This document shows, one piece after another, positions 5,963 through 14,500 of a stretch of DNA of 19,596 nt. Positions within the stretch are counted from its first letter, which is position 1, and each line of letters opens with the position of its first letter. The position numbers and the translations under genes were made by a program. The notes under the pieces are model-generated. The model worked only from the letters and a program-made list of their open reading frames with translations, was not told where the DNA came from and made no database searches. The DNA is from Christensenella sp. UBA3857 (GTDB lineage: Bacteria > Bacillota > Clostridia > Christensenellales > CAG-138), in assembly GCA_002392505.1 (NCBI GenBank), contig DGHD01000034.1, positions 1 to 19,596 on the forward strand. The letters run 5' to 3'.

Positions 5963-7239
5963 TATGCAAGCGGTCCGGAGCCTCCGTCCTCCGCGGGGAT
6001 GCGGATCGTTATCTTCGTTCCGGCGTTTTCCGCGCTTTCGATCGTCATAGTCCCGCAGCACAGGCTCGCAAGCCTTTCACGGACGTTCCTGATGCCGATA
6101 TGCGTCCCGTCCGCGTTTTCGGCGGCGGCCGCGTCGAAGCCCTTTCCGTTGTCGCTTATCACGATCTCATGGAAGCCCCCGGCTTTTTTCGACGAAACGC
6201 GGACGAGCCCGTTTTCTACGCTGCGCACGCCGTGGCGGATCGCGTTCTCAACGAGGGGCTGGACGGTCAGCGCGGGGATCATGAAGCCCGTATCCGGCGT
6301 ATCGTATTCCATTCGGATCGACGGGAAGCGGATCATCTCTATCTCCGAATACACGCGCGTATGCTCAAGCTCCTTCTCAAACGGGATCAACTCCGGCCGG
6401 TCGAGCGAGTCGATGTTCTGCCGAAGATACGTTCCGAACTTTTCCGTTACGTCAAACGCCTTTTCGGGATCGGTCAGGCAGAGCGCCTGGATCGAAGAGA
6501 GCGTGTTGTAGAGAAAATGCGGCCGGATCTGGCTCATCATGATCTTGATCCGCTGCCGGGCTTTAAGATCTTCCTCATGCATCTGCACGAAGCGGAGATG
6601 CAGCCAGATGTAATAGAATACGCTGCCGATCACGATCGCATAGGTCAGGAAGGTCACGGGCTGATCTTCACCGCCCACCTTTCCGTCCATGAATACGGCG
6701 GCGAGTATCATAAGCACCACGAAAACATGGATGAGGATGCCCCTCTTTTCGGATTTGGCGCTTATGGAATAATTCCTGACGCTGCGATAGAGCAAGTAGG
6801 CGAGGAGCAGCAGGCTGATGTACAGGCAGGTCTTCGAGAGGAGGCCGCCATGATAGTGGTTTGTATTGTCGATCCAGAGGCAGATATGCGAAAAATAGGC
6901 CGTGATATGTATGAGAAAATTGGCGAGCGCCAGCGCCCAGCAGCCGAGGTGCTTTTCATCCGGGCAGATGATATAGAGAAACAGTATCAAGATTACGGGG
7001 CGCACCGTGTAGCCGTAAACGGATGCGGTGGTACGCCAAAACCGGCGGAGCGGACCCGCCGCAAGGGCGTTTTCGACGATATTCTGAGCGACGAGGGTAA
7101 GGCTCAGCGCGATTATAATAAACATTATGACGCGGTGCTTTTTGCTGATATAGGGATCGAGCACCACGGTGACGGTGAGGCCGATCAGCAAAAAGCAAAC
7201 CGGGAACAGCAGCATCAGCGTGTTGATATTCCATACCAT
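5962..7239 (-). CDS. LytS-family sensor histidine kinase with about seven membrane segments
   Basis: 425 residues from ATG 7239; ribosome site AGAGGTG lies 8 nt upstream, and the longer GTG-initiated frame (7287) would begin inside the promoter. Residues about 5-215 hold seven hydrophobic segments with short loops, so the sensor is membrane-embedded rather than a large outside domain. The kinase core is of the His_kinase (LytS/YpdA) type: IRPHFLYNTLSSIQAL with phospho-acceptor His241, N-box PLVENAIRHG with Asn332, G1 box SDNGKGFD (362-369), and G2 box THIGIRNVRERL (379-390). It autophosphorylates and passes phosphate to a receiver Asp, most likely Asp53 of the regulator encoded next. LytS-type kinases usually pair with LytTR regulators; here the partner is SARP-like. 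It has its own sigma-A promoter without TTGGACA repeats and a terminator after the stop, so it is not in the autoregulated unit. The signal is unknown. Confidence 0.9.
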   Translation of the reverse strand: MVWNINTLMLLFPVCFLLIGLTVTVVLDPYISKKHRVIMFIIIALSLTLVAQNIVENALAAGPLRRFWRTTASVYGYTVRPVILILFLYIICPDEKHLGCWALALANFLIHITAYFSHICLWIDNTNHYHGGLLSKTCLYISLLLLAYLLYRSVRNYSISAKSEKRGILIHVFVVLMILAAVFMDGKVGGEDQPVTFLTYAIVIGSVFYYIWLHLRFVQMHEEDLKARQRIKIMMSQIRPHFLYNTLSSIQALCLTDPEKAFDVTEKFGTYLRQNIDSLDRPELIPFEKELEHTRVYSEIEMIRFPSIRMEYDTPDTGFMIPALTVQPLVENAIRHGVRSVENGLVRVSSKKAGGFHEIVISDNGKGFDAAAAENADGTHIGIRNVRERLASLCCGTMTIESAENAGTKITIRIPAEDGGSGPLA

Positions 7240-7278
7240 AGCGATCACACCTCTTTTTAATGAATTTATATCGGCTAA

Positions 7279-7307
7279 ATGATACACTATGCCGGTTCGG
7301 TTGTCAA
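7279..7307 (-). promoter_or_regulatory. Sigma-A promoter of the sensor kinase gene
   Basis: On the minus strand, -35 TTGACA (7307-7302) and -10 TATCAT (7284-7279) are separated by 17 bp. No TTGGACA repeats are present. It lies back to back with the surface-operon promoter, with about 24 bp between the -35 and the first heptamer at 7332, so binding on one side could affect the other. Confidence 0.78.
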
Positions 7308-7331
7308 ATCTGCGGTTAAATCCGTTTTATG

Positions 7332-7363
7332 TTGGACATTTGTTGGACAGCCCCTGATATTAT
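7332..7363 (+). promoter_or_regulatory. SARP-type direct-repeat operator and -10 box of the surface-protein operon
   Basis: TTGGACA (7332-7338), TTTG, TTGGACA (7343-7349), 8 bp, then -10 box TATTAT (7358-7363). It has the same core and spacing as at 301-332 and 5834-5865. The predicted transcription start near 7370 leaves a leader of about 54 nt before the ATG at 7424. It drives the TasA-like gene and, through an 18-bp gap, the giant surface-protein gene. Confidence 0.75.
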
Positions 7364-7423
7364 TGTACTTGTATAGGTATATTCATCGACGGATCCGGGC
7401 GCGGATCCGTGAAAGGAGCGTAT

Positions 7424-8494
7424 ATGAGGTCTTTTAAGGGAAAAAGCGCAAGGCTGCGCACGGTGCTTTTGATCGGTATCGCGGCGCTGCTTGCCGCCGC
7501 CGTGATCGGCGCGACCGTCGGCGCGAAATACGTTAAGGAGATCCGCATACCGTGCACTCTCATAATCAGGGCCGGCCTTGCGGACAAGGTCGCCGTGCTC
7601 GAATTTGAGCCGGAGCGCCAAAAGGACGGCACTTATCTGCTTAACGACGACAGCAAGGTATCGGAAAGCGAGTTCGTGCTGATGCCGGGCGTGGATGCTG
7701 CCCGCCATCCCTTCGTCCGCATCGAAAAGAAGAGCGGCGTTCCCTCCTTCGTGTACGTCGAGGTCGTCAGCACGCTCGATGGAAAGGTCTCGTTCACTCT
7801 GATCGGGGATTGGGAAAAGCTCGAGGGCGTGACCGGTCAGAACGGCGGCGAGGTATACGCGTATAAGGATACGGTCGCTTCGGAACGTGAAGAGGATATC
7901 GAGCTCTTCCTCCTTAAGGACGACGCCGTTACCGTCAGCCACACCTATATTGCGGAGGGCGAAGCCGAAACGAATCTGAGCTTTTATCCATACATGGCAA
8001 AGGCTGAAGAAGGAAAAACCGCTGTAGAATGCTTCGATAAAAACAAGATCGGCTTCGGCAATACGGGCAAATACACCCCCGCGCCGCAGGGCAAGGTCAC
8101 CGTTGACGGGGACGGCAAGGCGGTCGTCGGCGATATTGGCTACACGGTCTATGTGCGTGCGGCGGTCATCGCAAACTGGAAGACGGAGGACGGCAGCATA
8201 TATGGCATAAACGCCGAAAAGGGAACGGATTACACCTTTTCCATAGGCAGCGGCTGGTTCAAGGCGGGCGACGGGTATTACTACTATTCAAAGCCCGTCG
8301 AAAGCGGGGGCGAAACGAGCGCGCTCATAACCGATTTCACGGTGATAACGGATGCGCCGAACGGCTGCAGCCTATCCCTCGATATCTCCGCGGAGATAAT
8401 TCAGGAATCGGGCTCAACGGACGATGATAATACCCCGACCGTTACGGCGGTTTGGGGCTGCACGATCGGCAGCGACCGGGTCATAACAAAGTAA
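7424..8494 (+). CDS. TasA/camelysin-like secreted protein with two beta modules
   Basis: 356 residues from ATG 7424, chosen because AAAGGAG lies 5 nt upstream; a GTG at 7409 has no such site. The N-terminus is a basic stretch then a long hydrophobic segment (LRTVLLIGIAALLAAAVIG, 11-29) followed by GAKYVKEI, similar to the SipW-dependent signal peptides of TasA/CalY-like fibre proteins. Two beta modules follow. Module one has DWEKL...GGEVYAYKD (129-149). Module two has GWFKAGDGYYYYSKPV...GGETSALITDF (277-305), which is the family signature, so the protein looks like an internal duplication. No wall-sorting motif or C-terminal membrane segment is seen. It is the first gene of the operator-controlled operon and is followed after 18 bp by the giant protein gene, suggesting joint function at the surface, perhaps a fibre and its partner. 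No SipW-type peptidase gene is in the window. Confidence 0.72.
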   Translation: MRSFKGKSARLRTVLLIGIAALLAAAVIGATVGAKYVKEIRIPCTLIIRAGLADKVAVLEFEPERQKDGTYLLNDDSKVSESEFVLMPGVDAARHPFVRIEKKSGVPSFVYVEVVSTLDGKVSFTLIGDWEKLEGVTGQNGGEVYAYKDTVASEREEDIELFLLKDDAVTVSHTYIAEGEAETNLSFYPYMAKAEEGKTAVECFDKNKIGFGNTGKYTPAPQGKVTVDGDGKAVVGDIGYTVYVRAAVIANWKTEDGSIYGINAEKGTDYTFSIGSGWFKAGDGYYYYSKPVESGGETSALITDFTVITDAPNGCSLSLDISAEIIQESGSTDDDNTPTVTAVWGCTIGSDRVITK

Positions 8495-8512
8495 AGCGCA
8501 GGAGGCGAGCAA

Positions 8513-11500
8513 ATGAAAACCAACATGATAAAAAAATACTTCACGCTGCTCCTTGCGGCGATAATGCTGTTTGCGTCTCTGCCTGTCAGCGCAATGATCG
8601 AAGCCGTCGGCAAGAACTCATCCGAGCCTGCCGTGACGACAGAGATCGTCGATGTGCCCGCATCCTCGCCCGCCGAAACAGCGGCCGCTCCCGCCGCGTC
8701 GGACCAGGTGGAATACGAGGCCGTATCCGGAACGGTGAACATTGTCGGCGAGGTGCTGGCAAACGCATTCAACAGCATTGAGGAGGATCCGGAAAGGACA
8801 AGATCCTTGCTTGAATCGTACCCCACGGAGGAACACGAACCCGAGTATTATGAGGCTTCCCTAAGGATACGTTACCTTGCTGACGGCGGGGACGAGCCCA
8901 ATTATCTGGTTTACAGGGACAGCTTCCTTATTATACCCGAGGAGCAGAGCGCAGACTACGAGACAGCCTATTCCGAGGACGGGCTGACGGTCATCATCAC
9001 CCCGGCAATTCCCGCAGAAGCCCTTGCGGACAGGACGGGTATAGTCTTCCTGCATGAGAATATCGGCTGCGACGAGGTGCTGGTATTTGCCGAAGAGCCG
9101 GAGCTTGCCGAAGACTCTGTGACTCTTCGCTTAAAGAGCCCGCAGGATATAGCCTTGACCGAGCTTTTTTCCGACGGCAAGTTGGAGTATAAAGGCGACG
9201 GCTCGCAGGCGCCGGGCAATCAGGGCGTCAGCGTGGACTTTGAAACGAATCCCTCCGGCACCAACTGGGAGGGTGAGATAACGAGCTTCGAGCCCTCCTG
9301 GCCCTCGGCAAGCGTTTATGTAAACGTATGGAAGCTCAAGTTTGAGCTTGTTCTGAATCTCAAGTTCGATATGGACTTCAGACTCCATACGACTGGCGCG
9401 AGCGGCGGTCGTGAGAGCGTTACCATCGCGGGCGTTCACGTACCGATAAAGCTCTTTACGATCAACGTGCTGTACAAGCTGCAAACGGAGTTCTATGACA
9501 ACGTGCCCCTTGAGATGGAGGGTACTATTTCGACCGATATCGATATCACGATGAACCTGCTCTTCGGTACGCGCATCTCCAAGTACAGGAACCCCGTCGT
9601 ATTGAACAGGCTCAACATATTGGATGAAAGCTGGGTAAACAGGGACGTTCGTTTCTATATCGGCTCGCAGCTTCTTATTCAGGGCGGTTTCCTTGAGATC
9701 AGCATCAATCTATGGTTCTATACCGTGCAGATAGGCCCGGTGCTTTCTCTCAATTACGACAACCGCGGCGGCTGCTACATAACTGCAAGGCTGGAGAAGG
9801 ATACCTTTACCCCGGGGCAAACGGGGCAAACGGGGCAGACCGGCATACATACCTGCGCGGCTGTGGGCGAAGCGGGCTGCATCGACATCACGATCCGGGA
9901 GGTACACAGAAGCTCTATCTATTTTAAAATAGACCTTTACTTTGATGATTGGTCGTTCTACTTTATTGACTCCGGCGAAGTGGAGGACAGCACAAGGTAT
10001 TTCTATAATTCCCTCACATTCAATTCCGGCATAAAGGATGGGACCTGCCCGCACATTTTCTACAAGGTTCCCGTCGCCGTATGGCAGAATGACAGCAAAA
10101 CTCAGCCCGCACCGAACATGGCGGTGGGCGTTGGCGACTCGCTGACGCTTACGGAGGCAGAGCGCACACTGGTTTCCGCTGTCAGCGACAGCCAAGGCCG
10201 TGCGACGCTCTACCTGCCTTACAGGAGGCTTCACTGCTATAATATTATTGCAAGCGGCGTGCTGGACGGGATGTCCGTTGCCGGATCCGCCCTACAGCCC
10301 CAAGATATGCAGGCGGGCGTCAACCAAACCGTCAACGTCATTCTGCATTCCGATTCAAAGCTTACGATAAAGACGGAGATCGTCTGGCGTGTCGACGCAG
10401 AAAACAAGGATATCCCCGCATGGGAGGATTTTTTTCTGCGGCTCGTGCTGTTAAGGCGCGAGGCAGGCTCGAACGCCTCATGGCAGCAGGTGGGCGATTA
10501 CATCAACGCAAGCTATGAAAACGGTTGGCGGGTAAACGATATTACTCCGCCCAAATTCGGCTTCAGGGACGGCAAGGCCTTCCTCTATGAGTACCGCGTC
10601 CGCATAATCGATGCGTACGTGGGCATCGTCACTCCGGAGAATGACAACGTCATTTTGAACATGTCTATCCCCGCATACACCGACGCGACCGGCAATACCG
10701 AGCCGGCCCACCGCAACGACTTTTACATCTCCTACCAGGAGGAAAGGACGGACGATACCATTTTCATGACGGTTTCGGCGGAGGCCGTTATGAATATACG
10801 CATGCGCAAGAGCTGGGTGCTGAGCGACAGCGCCAACAAGGCGGAGCAGGTTTATCTTGCCCTTTTGCAAAAGCCCGCCGCCGGTTGGGAAAACAGGGCC
10901 GAGGAGCGTGCGGTGCCGGACGAATGGGTCATGGCTCTCGACCCCCTTGGCGGAGGCTCTGAGACGATAAAGAGCCTGATCGCGGCCGACGTGCTTTCCG
11001 TGGGGGATGACCTCAGCAGCATTGAAAACCGCCCCCTTGCCATTGTAAAGGTGAGCGACGACAACAGCTGGTCCCAAAGCTGCATCGTGCCAAAGTACCG
11101 CAGCGGAGTAAGGATGCAGTACATGGCATATGAGCTTGACAGCTCGGTTATGGAAAACATGCTGAGGTATGAGTACGACCTCACCTCGCGGGCGAGTGTC
11201 AAGTCCTTCGGTAATTACAACTCGCTGCCCGGCGCAGCCACGCTCAATTATGACGCCCAAATGACGGCAATAGTCGTAAACACCGACCCTCTGCCCGAAA
11301 ACACCATCTCCGGCACCATCCGGTGGAAGTCGACTTCATATGCGAACTATTCCCCTACGGACTACGTTGTGCTTTCCATCCTAAAAGATGGCGTTAAGAT
11401 ACGCGAGCTGAGGCTCAACAAGGATGAATGTACGATCCAGACCAACCTCTGGTACTGGAAGCTTACCCTTGACGACTACGACCCCGAGGCGGAATACACT

Positions 11501-14500
11501 GTAGAGGAGTACATACCCTTCGGCGACGAAGGGCCCCTGTGGGTGGGCATGGCCTTCGGGCTCAACCTTTTAAACCACGCCATTCAGTATGAATCCGTCT
11601 TTGCCGAGGCGCAGGCGGTATTCGATATCCCTCCGGAGGACATAAGCCAGATCGACATCGGCGCGGTGGATTACGCGACCGGCAAGGGCGGATGGGACTT
11701 CACCCTGCAAAAGCAGAACGATTGGTGGACCTACAACACCGACAGGAAAAAGAACGAGGTCGCCGACATATCGAACTATATCGTCGAAGCGCCGAACATA
11801 TCCGGTTATACCACCATCAAGGAGCGCCCCTATGCCTACACCAACGCCGGCATTGGCAACCTGTGTTACAGATTTACCGTCCGTTATATCTGCGTGAGCA
11901 ATAACCTGCATATCCATATCGATCAGCAGTGGGAAAACGCTTCAGGCATGCCGTCCGACGCTGTCCCCCAAAGCGTGTTTGCGGAGGTGTTCCGCGACGA
12001 CGAAATGATCTCGCGGGAACAGATCGTTAATAACGGAAGACCTTATAGCGATGTTGTGGTCTTTAAGGACCCGGACGGCAATAGTCTTTCGCGTTCCGAC
12101 GGCAGCGGGAAAAAGTTCATTTATTCCGTTCGTGTGGATAAACCCGACGGCTTTAAAGTCACAATAACCAAGACGTCGGAAACCAAGGACGATATCTACT
12201 TCCGTGTGACATACACATGGGTCGGCTCCGATTACATGAACGTGGCAGGTACCGTCACGTGGGAGGGCGACGAGGGTCATGAGGACCTGCGCCCCGAGAG
12301 CGTGCAGCTCACCGTTGTCAACAAGAACGAGGAGTACGTCAAGACCGTCACCGTGCCCGTGAATTCCGACGGCAGGTTCGAGGCAAAGTACCTCCCCGGC
12401 CACGACGCGGAGGGCAATGAGCTGACCTACTCCGTCATCGAGAGCCACGTTTACGGCTATACCGCGGCCTACTCCGAGCCCGTGTTCGACGAGCAGACCC
12501 GCACGTGGACCTGCAACGTCACCAATAAGCTGACGGGTTATTACCCAATGACCGTCAAGAAGACCGTCGAGGGTCACCCCGAGAACGAGAACGAGGAGTA
12601 TAAATTCAGACTCGATCCGAAGTTCGGTTACGAGGGCGAGGATCAAACCTACCCCCAGCCGCTGAAAAACGATCTCACGATCAACGGCGCGGGCGAAACC
12701 AAGGCCGAGTTCTTCATCGACGAGGACGGCATCTATATTTACTCCCTTAATGAGATAAAGGGCGAGGACGAAGCCTGCAAATATGACGAGGCCGTTCGCG
12801 AGGTGCTGGTGGTAAAGAGCACCAACCCCGACGGCACGGTCAAGTTCAAGAGCTGGGTGACGAAGGAGGGCGAGGTCCCGACCGACGACAATTCGACGAA
12901 TATCGCCGAGTTCGTCAACCGCTATCCGTCGCTCACCATCGAGAAGGAATGGGATATCGACCTCGAGAAGAAGGACAGGCCGTCAAGCATCGAGGCGCTC
13001 GTTCAGCAGAAGAAGGACGGCAAGTGGGTGAACGTGGAGCTCGTCGAGCTGAACGGCGACAACGATTGGACGGCAAAAGTCTTCATCGACGGCGATAGCG
13101 AAGGCGCCGAGCTGCGCGTGCGCGAGCTTAGCGAGGAGACCGCGCTTGCCGAGCTCATCAACAGCTTAAAGGAGTCGCTCACGCAATTGACCGGAGACAC
13201 CTACGTTTCTTGGATCACGCAGATCAAGCTGCAGGCGGGCTCGTATTACGAAATGCTGCCCGACTCCATCAAGGACGCCGCCGACGAGGGGCTCGACAAG
13301 CTCAAGGAGACCCTGAACGCCAAAGAGGAGGACCTCTTCGACAAGCTCATGGAGAAGATAGAGCTCGCCGCGGCGACGAACCGCATCGTCTATGACGAGG
13401 ACGACAGCGACAAGGGCGAAACGACGAATGAGGTCACTTATCACGTTGACGAATACGTTTCTGTCCTCTCCGGGGGCACTGAGGACGCGCACGTCACGAA
13501 GTATAAGGTGGAGTATAAAAAGAGCGGCAGCACATACACGATCACCAACATGGCGATTCTCGAGATCGACGTTATAAAGCGTTGGATCGGCATCGGCGTT
13601 GACGACGACGATATGCCCGATTCCGCGTGGGTCGTGCTCATGTGCAGCCCGAAGGAGGGCGCGCTCGACAGCGCCTTAGATCTTGCAAGCGCGGCGGGGA
13701 TCGACATCGGCGGAGTACTCGATTACGAATTCCCCGTGATAAACCCCGAGGAGGGCGGCAAGGACGCGCTGACGCTGCTCAGCGAGCTGACGATCGGCCT
13801 TGACGTGAGCATGATCGGCAAGCTTGCGGAAAAGATCTTCGGCATCAAGATACCGAAGCTTGCTGTCGCGAAGGTCGACGAGGACTGCGACTGGAAGGCC
13901 GAATTCGTTCTCAGCAAGTACAACTGCGGCATTCCGATGGATTATAAGGGCGCCGAGCTTTGGAGCGAGATCATCAGGCAGATCATCAAATACCTGATCG
14001 GCTTCTCGCTGCCCGTTTCATTCAACCCGTTCGACGGCTATATCAGCATCCCGACAAAGGCGATCCCGACGATACTCGGCATCGAAAACCCCGAGGATAT
14101 TCTCGACCTCTCCGGCCTTGCAGGCAAGGCGCTTGAAAAGGCGAAGTCGCTGACGATGGACGATATCAGCAACTTCGGCTGGAGCACGGTGGTGGACGAC
14201 TATCACCTCATGGCGAACGTCATAAATATCAAGATCGATTGGGATCACGATGACGATGATACGCTCAGCGGCTCCAAGTTCTGGGCGGACGACGATGAGG
14301 ATAAGCGCCCCGACTATATCCTGATCCACGTCAAGGATGCCGACGGCGATATCGAAGGCTCGCCCATCACGCTGAGAAAGTCCGAATTTGCGGGTCAGGA
14401 CGAGTGGACCTGGTCCATCGATAAACCCGAGGACGCAAGCCCGTTCACGTACTACTACGTTTCGGAGGAGTACCCCGCAAGCTATGAGTACAAGGACGAT

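Noticed and set aside
5956..7260. 434-codon open frame antisense to the sensor kinase gene
   Set aside because: The minus strand encodes all kinase motifs with promoter and ribosome site; the plus-strand product has no recognisable features.
9813..9839. Collagen-like Gly-X-Y domain in the giant protein
   Set aside because: Only three GQT units without proline; far too short for a collagen helix.
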